Assembly (NCBI GenBank): GCA_018373675.1 | Contig: JAHAGQ010000005.1 | Location: 1-64,000 of the forward strand | Direction: 5' to 3' | From: Collinsella sp. | GTDB lineage: Bacteria > Actinomycetota > Coriobacteriia > Coriobacteriales > Coriobacteriaceae | Length of the DNA: 64,000 nucleotides | Shown here: piece by piece, positions 44,298 through 52,262 of the stretch | Layout: each line of letters begins with the position of its first letter | How positions within the stretch are numbered: position 1 is the first letter of the stretch | Notes under the pieces: generated by a model | What the model saw: the letters and a program-made list of their open reading frames with translations, nothing else | Database searches by the model: none | What the model was told of the DNA's origin: nothing | Position numbers and translations under genes: made by a program

Positions 44298-47048
44298 ATG
44301 TCTGATAAGCGCCGCACCTTTGCCGTTATCGACGGCAACTCGCTCATGCACCGTGCCTTCCACGCCGTGCCGCCGACCATGAACGCGCCGGACGGTCGCC
44401 CCACCAACGCGATCTTTGGCTTTCTGAACATGTTTCTCAAGATGATCGATGCCTTTAACCCCGACGGCGTGGTCGTGGCGTTTGATAAGGGCAAGCCGCG
44501 CGTGCGCATGGAGATGCTGCCGCAGTATAAGGCACAGCGTCCGCCCATGGACCCCGATCTGCACGCACAGTTTCCAATGATCAAGGAGCTGCTTACCGCG
44601 CTCAACGTGCCGATTCTGCAGTCTGAGGGCTGGGAAGGTGACGATATCCTGGGAACCATGGCGCGCCTGGGTGAGGAGGCCGGCTGCGACATGTTGCTGG
44701 TGACCGGCGACCGCGACATGTATCAGCTCGTGACCGAGCACGTCAACGTGGTCTCGACTCGCAAGGGCCTGTCCGACGTGGCGATCATGACACCCGAGAG
44801 CGTGGACGACCTGTATCACGGCATTACGCCGGCCCTCGTACCCGATTTTTACGGTCTGAAGGGCGATACGTCGGACAACATTCCCGGCGTACCGGGCATC
44901 GGCCCCAAAAAGGCGAGTGCGCTCATCGCGCAGTACGGTAGCCTGGACGAAGTCATCGCGCATGCCGACGAGGTCAAGGGCAAGATGGGCGAGAACCTGC
45001 GTGCACATATCGACGATGCGCTGCTGAGCCGCAAGGTCGCAACCATTCGCACCGATGCGCCTGTCGAGCTCGACTTTGAGGCGACGTCCTTCCCGGCGTT
45101 TTCTGCCGACGAGGTCTCCGCGGCGCTCGGCACGCTCGGCATTACGGCCATGCAGAACCGCTTCCTGGCGCTGATTGGCGGCGAGGGCGGGGTCGTGCCC
45201 GCTGCCAGCACGCTTGAGATTCCCTCCGTTTTGCGTGCCGCCGCAGGCGATGCGGAGGCACTTGCTGCCGTGGCGTCCGAGGTCGCCCGCGCGATTGATG
45301 CGGGCGAGTGGGTTGCCGCCGTGGTGGACGATGACAAGGAGGAGGGTGCGCTCTTTGGCCTGACGCGTACGCTGTGGCTGGCGACGTCCAAGGGGCTCTT
45401 TGCGCTCGAGGAAGCCGATGGCGGCGCGCCTGCCGCTGTCGAGGGCTTCAATTTTGCCCACGGCGTGATCGCTGGTGTGCTCGCGCGCCTGTTTATGGAA
45501 GGCCGCGTGACGAGCCCGGATATGAAGGCGCTGTTGCACGAGCTTTCGCCCATCGATTCCTCTGAGCCCGAGCTCATGGATCCGCTCGCTGCCGATTCCA
45601 CGCGTATCTTCGATACCGTGCTTGCCGCCTACCTGCTGGATTCCGACCGCTCCGAGTTTGATGAGGCGTATCTGGCTGATACCTATCTGCAGATGTCGCT
45701 GCCCGCGGCACGCGGCGCAGAGGGTGCCGGCGAGGACGCTCCTGCGCCCGCCGCTCGCACGGCTGCCTTGACGCTGACGCTGGTCGCGCCGCTGCGCGAT
45801 CGCATGGCCCGTGAGAACGCCGCCAACGTGTTCGACGGCATCGAGATGCCGCTTGTGCCGGTGCTCGCCAAGATGGAGCGCGCGGGCATGCTCGTGGATC
45901 CCGATCGACTGCGCAGCCTGTCCGAGGGCCTGGCGACCCAGATCACCGAAGTTGAGCGAAGCATTCGCAACCTTGCCGGTGACGAGACCTTTAATATTGG
46001 CAGCCCCATGCAGCTTTCGCATGTGCTCTTTGATGTGATGGGCCTTCCGACCAAGGGTCTCAAAAAGACCAAGCGCGGTTACTATTCGACCAATGCCAAG
46101 GTGTTGAGCGATCTTGCCCGCGACCACGAGATCGTGCGCCTGATTTTGGACTGGCGTGAGAAGTCCAAGATCAAGTCAACCTATCTGGACACGTTGGGAC
46201 CGTTGCGTCGAGGCGACGGCCGCGTGCACACCACGTATAACCAAACCATTACCGCAACGGGACGTCTGTCCTCGAGTGATCCGAACCTGCAGAACATTCC
46301 GACGCGCTCTGAGCTGGGTCGTACCGTCAAGACGGCGTTTTCGGCAGGCGAGGGCAGCGTCTTTTTGGCGGTGGACTACTCGCAGATCGAGCTGCGTCTG
46401 CTGGCGCATCTTTCGGGCGACGAGCACCTGGTGCGCGCCTTCAACGAGGGCGAGGACTTCCATGCCGAGACGGCCGCGCGCGTGTTTGGCGTGCCGGTGT
46501 CCGAGGTAACGCCCGACCTGCGCAGCCGCGCCAAGGCCGTGAACTTTGGCATCGTGTACGGTCAGCAGGCCTACGGTCTGTCGCAGTCGCTGCACATCTC
46601 GATGGCCGAGGCGCGCGACATGATCGATCGCTACTACGAGGCCTACCCGGGCGTGCGCACGTTCCTCGACAACGTGGTGGCGCGTGCCAAGCAGACGGGC
46701 TACGCCGAGACCATGTACGGTCGCCGGCGTCATATTCCGGAGCTCAAGGCCAAAAATCCGCAACTCCGCGGCTTTGGCGAGCGCACGGCCATGAACCACC
46801 CCATGCAGGGAACCGCAGCAGACATTATCAAGATCGCGATGGCCCGCGTAAGCCGCCGTCTGGAAGAAGAGGGCTTTGCCGCCCACATGATTCTGCAGGT
46901 ACACGACGAACTGGACTTTGAGTGCCCCGTCGACGAAGTCGAGCGCCTCACCGCCATGGTCCGCGACGTCATGGAGCACGTAGTAGACCTCCGCGTACCG
47001 TTGATCGCCGAAGCCAGCACCGGCATAACCTGGGCCGACGCCAAATAG
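44298..47048 (+). CDS. polA: DNA polymerase I
   Basis: Repair and Okazaki-fragment polymerase, 916 residues. The 5'-3' exonuclease domain (about 1-290) opens RTFAVIDGNSLMHRAFHA and has the H3TH segment PGVPGIGPKKASALI. A 3'-5' exonuclease-like domain (about 300-500) lacks the DxE motif; the matching place reads VVDDDKEEG, so proofreading is probably lost. The polymerase domain has motif A AVDYSQIELRLLAHLSGDE, motif B RSRAKAVNFGIVYGQQAYGL and motif C QVHDELDFE. The start at 44298 has GCGAGGT; an earlier in-frame start at 44259 is not conserved. Confidence 0.97.
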   Translation: MSDKRRTFAVIDGNSLMHRAFHAVPPTMNAPDGRPTNAIFGFLNMFLKMIDAFNPDGVVVAFDKGKPRVRMEMLPQYKAQRPPMDPDLHAQFPMIKELLTALNVPILQSEGWEGDDILGTMARLGEEAGCDMLLVTGDRDMYQLVTEHVNVVSTRKGLSDVAIMTPESVDDLYHGITPALVPDFYGLKGDTSDNIPGVPGIGPKKASALIAQYGSLDEVIAHADEVKGKMGENLRAHIDDALLSRKVATIRTDAPVELDFEATSFPAFSADEVSAALGTLGITAMQNRFLALIGGEGGVVPAASTLEIPSVLRAAAGDAEALAAVASEVARAIDAGEWVAAVVDDDKEEGALFGLTRTLWLATSKGLFALEEADGGAPAAVEGFNFAHGVIAGVLARLFMEGRVTSPDMKALLHELSPIDSSEPELMDPLAADSTRIFDTVLAAYLLDSDRSEFDEAYLADTYLQMSLPAARGAEGAGEDAPAPAARTAALTLTLVAPLRDRMARENAANVFDGIEMPLVPVLAKMERAGMLVDPDRLRSLSEGLATQITEVERSIRNLAGDETFNIGSPMQLSHVLFDVMGLPTKGLKKTKRGYYSTNAKVLSDLARDHEIVRLILDWREKSKIKSTYLDTLGPLRRGDGRVHTTYNQTITATGRLSSSDPNLQNIPTRSELGRTVKTAFSAGEGSVFLAVDYSQIELRLLAHLSGDEHLVRAFNEGEDFHAETAARVFGVPVSEVTPDLRSRAKAVNFGIVYGQQAYGLSQSLHISMAEARDMIDRYYEAYPGVRTFLDNVVARAKQTGYAETMYGRRRHIPELKAKNPQLRGFGERTAMNHPMQGTAADIIKIAMARVSRRLEEEGFAAHMILQVHDELDFECPVDEVERLTAMVRDVMEHVVDLRVPLIAEASTGITWADAK

Positions 47049-47082
47049 GGAAGCAACCACAGTTCCAAAGTAACCAAAAACA

Positions 47083-47116
47083 GAAGGACGCCCCTCATCA
47101 ACAAGGAGCGTCCTTC
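47083..47116 (+). terminator. hairpin after polA
   Basis: GAAGGACGC (47083-47091) pairs with GCGTCCTTC (47108-47116). The tail GTCCAATTAAATTC lacks a T-run, so it may be a weak terminator or a 3' stabiliser. Confidence 0.6.
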
Positions 47117-47184
47117 GTCCAATTAAATTCAGCCAAAGTATCTAGGCGCCAAGACGCCATCCAGGCGGCAAGCAAGTCGCCGCA

Positions 47185-47313
47185 GGACCTGGCCGGGTGG
47201 CATGGGTTAACTTTTCGTAGATTCCGCACGCAAAGAAAGCCACTTAATGTGGCTTTCGTCTTGCGCAGGACCTGACCGAGCGAAAAGTTAACCCATGCCA
47301 CCCGGCCAGGTCC
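47185..47313. repeat. 33-bp perfect inverted repeat with nested hairpin
   Basis: The arms 47185-47217 and 47281-47313 are exact reverse complements; the inner arm ends read TTAACTTTTCG and CGAAAAGTTAA. The 63-base loop holds a second hairpin, AAAGCCAC/GTGGCTTT (around 47234-47256) with an outer CGCAA/TTGCG. It lies between the convergent polA and Cof-type phosphatase genes. The length and perfection exceed a normal terminator. Confidence 0.92.
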
Positions 47314-47323
47314 GACGAGCGCG

Positions 47324-48151
47324 TTAGCGAGCCGCCAAGATGGCGTCGATGAGCGTCAGTACGCCCCCGTCGTTGTTGCTCGGAATGCGCCATTTAGCGT
47401 GTGCGTTCATGTGCTCCTCGGCATTGTCCACGATAAAGCTGTGACCGACGCGCTCGAGCATGGGGATGTCGTTGTAGGTATCGCCCACGGCAGCGGCGTC
47501 GGCAATATCGATGCCCAGGTGCTCGCACAGGTGCGCGACGCCGGCGCCCTTGTCGACGCCCAGGTTCATAAAGTCGATCCACTCGCGCCCGGCGTTGGTG
47601 ACGTAGAGCTTGTCCGAGAACTCGGGGCTATAGGTCTCGCGAAACGCGGGCTCGGCGTCGTAGCCGGGGAAGAAGATCGAGATCTTGTTGGACTCGATAT
47701 CAATGCCTTCAAAGCTGTCGACGTAGTTGATTGTGTTGTAGTAGACGCTGATCTCGTCGTGGTATTGATGGTCGCGGGCAAGCACGTAGAACTCGTCGAA
47801 GCAGCACAGGACGGGGACAGCGCGCGGATCCTCCGAGGCGCGGCTCAAGACCTGCTGGTACAGCTCCACGTCGATATTACTCTTATAGATATAGCTTCCG
47901 CGATAGATCACGCACGCTCCGTTGTCGGGACAAAAGGCGAGGCGGTTCTTGATGCCCTCGAACATCTCCTCGAGTTTGGGGGCAGGGCGTCCACTGGCGG
48001 GGCAGAATACGATGCCGGCGTCGGCGAGCTTGTCCAGGCGCTCATCAAGACCCTGCGGCAACACGCGCTCGTCGGTGAGCAGCGTCTTGTCCATGTCGAC
48101 GGCGATGAGTTTAATGTTGCCGATGTTAGCGTCTGATTCATAAGTCTGCAT
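47324..48151 (-). CDS. Cof-type HAD-IIB phosphatase
   Basis: A 275-residue haloacid-dehalogenase phosphatase of the Cof subfamily, acting on sugar phosphates or cofactor phosphates in relatives. Motif I is AVDMDKTLLTD (Asp19 nucleophile, Asp21), motif II CPASGRP, and motif IV AVGDTYNDIPML; a large C2B cap lies between. GGAAAGG precedes the start. The substrate is unknown. Confidence 0.9.
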   Translation of the reverse strand: MQTYESDANIGNIKLIAVDMDKTLLTDERVLPQGLDERLDKLADAGIVFCPASGRPAPKLEEMFEGIKNRLAFCPDNGACVIYRGSYIYKSNIDVELYQQVLSRASEDPRAVPVLCCFDEFYVLARDHQYHDEISVYYNTINYVDSFEGIDIESNKISIFFPGYDAEPAFRETYSPEFSDKLYVTNAGREWIDFMNLGVDKGAGVAHLCEHLGIDIADAAAVGDTYNDIPMLERVGHSFIVDNAEEHMNAHAKWRIPSNNDGGVLTLIDAILAAR

Positions 48152-48294
48152 AAATGCGCCTTTCCGTTTCCAGATTGTTTCGGGCGTAATGACCCTCTGC
48201 TATGTAATCGAGCGTATTTTCGCAGGAATGGTGCGTATTTGCACTGCAATTCACAAACTAATGAAAAAACTTTTCAGAAATTTGAATTTGTCGC
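48152..48294. other. A/T-rich intergenic sequence upstream of the argG leader
   Basis: Contains no gene I can support. It is richer in A/T than its surroundings and includes AATTCACAAACTAATG and an A-run. It presumably carries the promoter of the minus-strand phosphatase gene. Confidence 0.4.
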
Positions 48295-48322
48295 TTGCGC
48301 AGCGAGCACTTTATCGTAATAT
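48295..48322 (+). promoter_or_regulatory. possible promoter of the argG leader transcript
   Basis: TTGCGC (48295-48300), a 16-base spacer and TAATAT (48317-48322). An inverted repeat TCGCT/AGCGA (48291-48305) overlaps the -35 and might bind a repressor such as ArgR; no clear ARG box was recognised. Confidence 0.4.
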
Positions 48323-48425
48323 AGCGAATATCGAAAACGGAGACGGCGAATGAGCCGCTTACCGAGGAAAAGGTACCGTTTACGATATTAGAATTGCGCC
48401 CGGCGATAGGTGAAAGGAGAGGCAG

Positions 48426-48500
48426 ATGCAGTTCGTAAAGATCATCACTACTGCAGACAATGCCATCCGACGCCAGCGCGCAATTTCCCGACGACGATAA
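48426..48500 (+). CDS. putative arginine-rich leader peptide of argG (24 residues)
   Basis: ATG at 48426 is preceded by AAAGGAGA at 48413-48420, one of the best ribosome sites of the window. The 24-codon frame ends AIRRQRAISRRR then TAA: six Arg among the last ten residues, four of them CGA, a codon that is rare in the neighbouring genes. The next gene downstream is argG, an arginine-biosynthesis gene. A hairpin and a terminator-like stem with a T-run follow. This is the arrangement of amino-acid attenuators, in which stalling at scarce charged tRNA-Arg opens the operon. No homology can be claimed from sequence alone. Confidence 0.65.
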   Translation: MQFVKIITTADNAIRRQRAISRRR

Positions 48501-48507
48501 CAATCGT

Positions 48508-48611
48508 CTCTGTCCGCATGGGGCGAATTGCCTCAACAGAGTCATTTTGAGGTCGTTGGGTTTTAGCACGACATTGCTGCATGTTTCTAGGGCATGTATG
48601 TGCTGATTTTT
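48508..48611 (+). promoter_or_regulatory. candidate transcription attenuator of argG
   Basis: Hairpin A: CTCTGT (48508-48513) and TGGGGC (48519-48524) pair with GCCTCA (48530-48535) and ACAGAG (48536-48541), starting eight bases after the leader stop. Hairpin B: TTAGCAC (48563-48569) and TGCATG (48578-48583) pair with CATGTA (48593-48598) and GTGCTGA (48600-48606), followed by TTTTT (48607-48611). B looks like an intrinsic terminator 95 bases before argG. Confidence 0.5.
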
Positions 48612-48654
48612 GCTATTTAACCTGATATTGCACGGTTTTTGACCTCGAAATGAC
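48541..48654 (+). repeat. 14-base inverted repeat enclosing the argG terminator hairpin
   Basis: GTCATTTTGAGGTC (48541-48554) is complementary to GACCTCGAAATGAC (48641-48654) with one mismatch. It encloses the T-run hairpin and shares one base with the end of the preceding hairpin, so it could form a competing or outer RNA structure. Confidence 0.6.
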
Positions 48655-48705
48655 TTGCAACTGACCGATGTTCTAACTAGCTACCAAGGGCGAAAGGAAA
48701 CAGCC

Positions 48706-49932
48706 ATGAGCAAGGAAAAAGTCGTTCTCGCATATTCTGGTGGTCTTGATACATCCGTATGTGTCAAGTGGCTCCAGGACGAGAAGAATCTCGATGTCGT
48801 TTGCGTCTGCGGCAATGTGGGCCAGGAGGAGACCGGCCTGGATGCCAAGAAGCAGAAGGCCCTCGACCTGGGCGTTCTGGATTGTCAGGTGCTCGACCTG
48901 CGCGACGAGTTCTCCGATGAGTTCCTGACCAAGGCCATCGCCGCAAACTCCATGTACGAGAACAAGTATCCGCTGCTTTCCGCCCTGTCTCGCCCGCTGC
49001 TTGCCAAGAAGCTTGTTGAGGTCGCCCACGAGTTTGGCGCGACCTACGTCGCCCACGGCTGCACCGGCAAGGGTAACGACCAGGTCCGCTTCGAGGCTGC
49101 CGTCAAGGCCCTCGACCCCGAGCTCAAGGTTATCGCCCCGGTTCGCGAGTGGGACCTGAAGTGCCGTCCCGACGAGGTCGCCTACGCCCATGCTCACAAC
49201 GTACCGGTTCCCGAGGGTGCCAACGACAACCCCTACTCCATCGACGACAACCTGTGGGGTCGCGCCATCGAGTGCGGTCACCTGGAGGATCCCTGGAACG
49301 AGCCGCTCGATGACGCTTGGGTTATGACCAAGAATCCTGAGGACACGCCCGACACCCCGACGTATACCGAGATTGAGTTTGAGGCCGGCAAGCCCGTCGC
49401 CGTCGACGGTAAGAAGATGAAGCTCTCCGAGATCGTCATCGCCCTCAACAAGATCTCCGGCGACAACGGCTTTGGTCGCCTGGACCTGGTCGAGGATCGT
49501 CTGGTGGGCCTCAAGAGCCGCGAGTGCTATGAGGTTCCCGGCGCCCTGACACTCATCACCGCCCACAAGGCGCTTGAGGACATTTGCGTCGAGGGCGACC
49601 TGCTCAAGGCCAAGATTAAGCTCGAGCAGGATTGGGCCACCGCCGTGTACAACGGCCAGTGGTACAGCCCACTCAAAAACGCGCTCGACGCCTTTATGGC
49701 CGACACCCAGAAGTTCGTGACCGGCACCGTCCGTCTGAAGTTCTTTAAGGGCAACTGCCATGTCGTCGGCCGCAAGAGCCCCTTCAGCCTCTACGACTAC
49801 GGTCTGGCTACCTACGACCGCGACACCACGTTTGACGAGAAGGCCAGCGCCGGCTTTATCGAGATCGATACGCTGTCGCTCAAGACGTGGGCAAAGGTCC
49901 AGGGTCCCAGCTCCGTCGCCGCCCAGGCCTAG
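48706..49932 (+). CDS. argG: argininosuccinate synthase
   Basis: Joins citrulline and aspartate with ATP. It is 408 residues. N-terminal ATP loop VLAYSGGLDTSVCVKWL, then THGCTGKGNDQVRFE-like AHGCTGKGNDQVRFE, APVREW and NDNPYSIDDNLWGRAIECG, all intact. GAAAGGAAA precedes ATG 48706. Upstream lies a candidate Arg attenuator. argH follows after a terminator-like hairpin and a small gene. With the arcA-OTC genes at the start of the window, citrulline made from arginine or ornithine could be recycled. Confidence 0.97.
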   Translation: MSKEKVVLAYSGGLDTSVCVKWLQDEKNLDVVCVCGNVGQEETGLDAKKQKALDLGVLDCQVLDLRDEFSDEFLTKAIAANSMYENKYPLLSALSRPLLAKKLVEVAHEFGATYVAHGCTGKGNDQVRFEAAVKALDPELKVIAPVREWDLKCRPDEVAYAHAHNVPVPEGANDNPYSIDDNLWGRAIECGHLEDPWNEPLDDAWVMTKNPEDTPDTPTYTEIEFEAGKPVAVDGKKMKLSEIVIALNKISGDNGFGRLDLVEDRLVGLKSRECYEVPGALTLITAHKALEDICVEGDLLKAKIKLEQDWATAVYNGQWYSPLKNALDAFMADTQKFVTGTVRLKFFKGNCHVVGRKSPFSLYDYGLATYDRDTTFDEKASAGFIEIDTLSLKTWAKVQGPSSVAAQA

Positions 49933-50086
49933 CGCCTCCTTCCCTTGGTATCCGCGCGGCCCATCCGCGTGATACAAAACGGGCGCACGGGGTCCCTACC
50001 TTTCGTTATGCTTGCTGACACTTCTTAACATCGGTGGCCCCTACGTTCCGCCCGCATATATGATGCCGCGTCCGCGGCTGATTCCG

Positions 50087-50114
50087 AGCCCCGCCGGGGT
50101 TGTCCGGCGGGGCT
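50087..50114 (+). terminator. GC-rich hairpin after argG
   Basis: AGCCCCGCCGG (50087-50097) pairs perfectly with CCGGCGGGGCT (50104-50114), loop GGTTGT. Only CCTTCT follows, so termination efficiency is unclear. Confidence 0.7.
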
Positions 50115-50165
50115 CCTTCTATCAATTGGGCGGCTCTGCGCCTATATATATGAGGAGTATCCATT

Positions 50166-50336
50166 ATGTTCAATGCTGTCGCGCATGCCTTACTTGCCCT
50201 CGCGCCCGAGTTCGATGCTGCAAAGGTCGAGGATGTTCCTATGAGCCTGAAGGCCTGGATCGATGGTTCGCAAGGCAACATCCGGAGGGGGACGTTGGGC
50301 GCCAAGTGCCTGGTGCGTCACTTCTTTGCAAATTAG
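50166..50336 (+). CDS. small protein of unknown function (56 residues) between argG and argH
   Basis: ATG 50166 follows GAGGAG with good spacing, and the frame ends at TAG 50336. The sequence begins MFNAVAHALLALAPEF and ends GTLGAKCLVRHFFAN, with NIRRG before it; the first 14 residues are hydrophobic and could form an amphipathic helix. The base composition at codon position 3 is G/C-rich as in real genes here. No family recognised. It may be a small regulatory protein or the remnant of a larger gene; it could be co-transcribed with argH. Confidence 0.6.
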   Translation: MFNAVAHALLALAPEFDAAKVEDVPMSLKAWIDGSQGNIRRGTLGAKCLVRHFFAN

Positions 50337-50454
50337 CTACATGGCCCCGCGCACGGTGGGGAATGTGTAAAACTAGCGGTTGAAAAATCGCTTTAGCGAC
50401 ATGGCGCATTGCTTAGGGCGCTTGTTTTGGTATTTGGAGAAAGGGGACGGTTCC

Positions 50455-51885
50455 ATGGCTCTTTGGGGCGGTCGTTTTGAGGCGGGCGTGGCCGAGGTCA
50501 CGCAGGAGTTTGGCGCGTCGCTGCCGGTCGATAAACATCTCTATAAGCAGGATATCGCCGGCTCTAAGGCGCATGCCAAGATGCTGGCGGCCCAGGGCAT
50601 CATCAGTGCCGAGGACGAGCAGGCGATTGCCGAGGGCCTGACCGGAATCGAACAGGATATCGATGCCGGCAACTTCACCTTCGATATCAACGATGAGGAC
50701 ATTCATATGTCCGTCGAGAGCGAGTTGACGCGCCGCATCGGCGAGGCCGGTAAGCGCTTGCATACCGGGCGTTCGCGCAACGACCAGGTGGCGACTGATA
50801 CGCGTCTGGGCGTCAAGGCGCTGGCCAAGGAGCTCATGGAGGCCAATCTTGAGCTGCGCCATGTGCTGGTGGATGCGGCCAAGAAGTACGACAAGGTGAT
50901 TCTGCCGGGCTACACGCACATGCAGCATGCTCAGCCCGTGCTGCTGTCGCATCATCTGCTGGCGTATTCCTGGATGTTCGCGCGCGACTTTACACGCTTG
51001 AAGGCCGCCTTTGATGCCGCCGACAACTGCCCGCTGGGCGCTGCCGCGCTTGCCGGTACGAGCTATCCGCTCGATCGTCAGATGACGGCTGCCGAACTTG
51101 GCTTTGCGGGTGTGATTCCCAACTCGCTCGATGCGGTTTCCGACCGTGATTTCCTGCTCGATCTGCATTATGCCGGCTCCGTCATGGCCATGCACCTGTC
51201 GCGTCTTTCCGAGGAGATCGTGCTGTGGTCGAGCTCCGAATTTGGCTTTATCACGCTCTCAGACTCCTACTCCACCGGCTCGTCTATCATGCCGCAGAAG
51301 AAGAACCCCGACTTTGCCGAGCTTATCCGCGGCAAGAGTGGCCGAGTCTATGGCAACCTGGTGCAGCTACTCGTGACCATGAAGGGCCTGCCCCTTGCTT
51401 ATAACAAGGATTTGCAGGAGGACAAGGAGGGCGCTCTTGATACCGCTCACACGCTCATGCAGTGCCTGTCCGTTATGGCCGGAATGATTTCGACCTGGAC
51501 CGTCAACGAGGATGCCATGGCGCGCGAGTGTGGCGTGGGACACCTTGCCGCTACCGATGTTGCCGATTACCTGGCTAAGCGTGGCCTGCCGTTCCGCGAG
51601 GCACACGCCGTGGTGGGCCATCTGGTCCTGATGTGCGAGAAGCGCGGCTGCAATCTTGAGGACCTGCCGTTTGAGGTGTTCCAGGAGGCAAGCCCGCTCT
51701 TTGAGCGCGACATTACCGAGGCGCTCGACATCCCGTCGATTGTTGCCGCGCGCACGACCGAGGGCGGCACCGCTCCTGCCGCCGTTGCCGCGCAGCTGCA
51801 GCGTGCCGAGTCACAGCTCGTGGCCGACGAGGGCGCGTTTGGATCGCTGACCAAGGTCGTCGAGATGGGTCACGGGGTTAATTAG
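50455..51885 (+). CDS. argH: argininosuccinate lyase
   Basis: Splits argininosuccinate into arginine and fumarate. It is 476 residues. MALWGGRF at the start, HTGRSRNDQVATDTRL, GYTHMQHAQPVLLSHH, and the signature loop GSSIMPQKKNPDFAELIRG with the catalytic Ser are all present. The ATG at 50455 is preceded by GAGAAAGGGG; upstream in-frame codons from 50380 lack conservation. It ends at a good terminator. Confidence 0.97.
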   Translation: MALWGGRFEAGVAEVTQEFGASLPVDKHLYKQDIAGSKAHAKMLAAQGIISAEDEQAIAEGLTGIEQDIDAGNFTFDINDEDIHMSVESELTRRIGEAGKRLHTGRSRNDQVATDTRLGVKALAKELMEANLELRHVLVDAAKKYDKVILPGYTHMQHAQPVLLSHHLLAYSWMFARDFTRLKAAFDAADNCPLGAAALAGTSYPLDRQMTAAELGFAGVIPNSLDAVSDRDFLLDLHYAGSVMAMHLSRLSEEIVLWSSSEFGFITLSDSYSTGSSIMPQKKNPDFAELIRGKSGRVYGNLVQLLVTMKGLPLAYNKDLQEDKEGALDTAHTLMQCLSVMAGMISTWTVNEDAMARECGVGHLAATDVADYLAKRGLPFREAHAVVGHLVLMCEKRGCNLEDLPFEVFQEASPLFERDITEALDIPSIVAARTTEGGTAPAAVAAQLQRAESQLVADEGAFGSLTKVVEMGHGVN

Positions 51886-51930
51886 CTTATTGGATGCGTC
51901 TGTCTGGTGTGTTCATCATATCTTGCCTTT

Positions 51931-51963
51931 ACGGGTGCCCGCTACGGTGGGCGCCCGTTTTGT
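51931..51963 (+). terminator. terminator after argH
   Basis: ACGGGTGCCC (51931-51940) pairs with GGGCGCCCGT (51949-51958, one G-T pair), followed by TTTGTT. Confidence 0.85.
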
Positions 51964-52170
51964 TATAGAGAAGGGAGGGGCTTGTCGAGAACTTCTGTAG
52001 GACCTTTGGGCAGGTTGTGAAGGGGGTGCGTTCACGGGTGGCAACCGACCGTCCGCTCGGTTCGGTGCGGTTGATGGGCGGTCGGATGGTACTCTAATCG
52101 GGCTTCGAAACAGAAGTGACACATATGGAGCGCTTTAATAAATTGCAGCGTTTCAATAAACAGCTTTTTG
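51964..52170. other. intergenic sequence upstream of ndk with a direct repeat
   Basis: No gene recognised. GCGCTTTAATAAA (52130-52142) and GCGTTTCAATAAA (52148-52160) form an imperfect direct repeat 18 bases apart, just before the ndk promoter; it may be a regulator site. A 15-codon frame at 52124 overlaps the repeat and is not convincing. Confidence 0.4.
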
Positions 52171-52199
52171 TTTAACTGCAGCTAAAACTCTGTTACGAT
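52171..52199 (+). promoter_or_regulatory. ndk promoter
   Basis: TTTAAC (52171-52176), a 17-base spacer and TACGAT (52194-52199); transcription would start near 52206, giving a leader of about 57 bases. Confidence 0.6.
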
Positions 52200-52262
52200 G
52201 CAGTCCAGGCGGGTGCCGGAATGGGACTTGGGCACGCGCGAACCTACTTGAAAGGCTACCTT

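Noticed and set aside
48502..48705. T-box leader upstream of argG
   Set aside because: The T-box antiterminator signature (GGTGGNACCGCG type) is absent; the leader peptide model fits better.
52124..52171. A 15-codon frame before ndk
   Set aside because: No ribosome site, and it coincides with a direct repeat that explains its sequence better.
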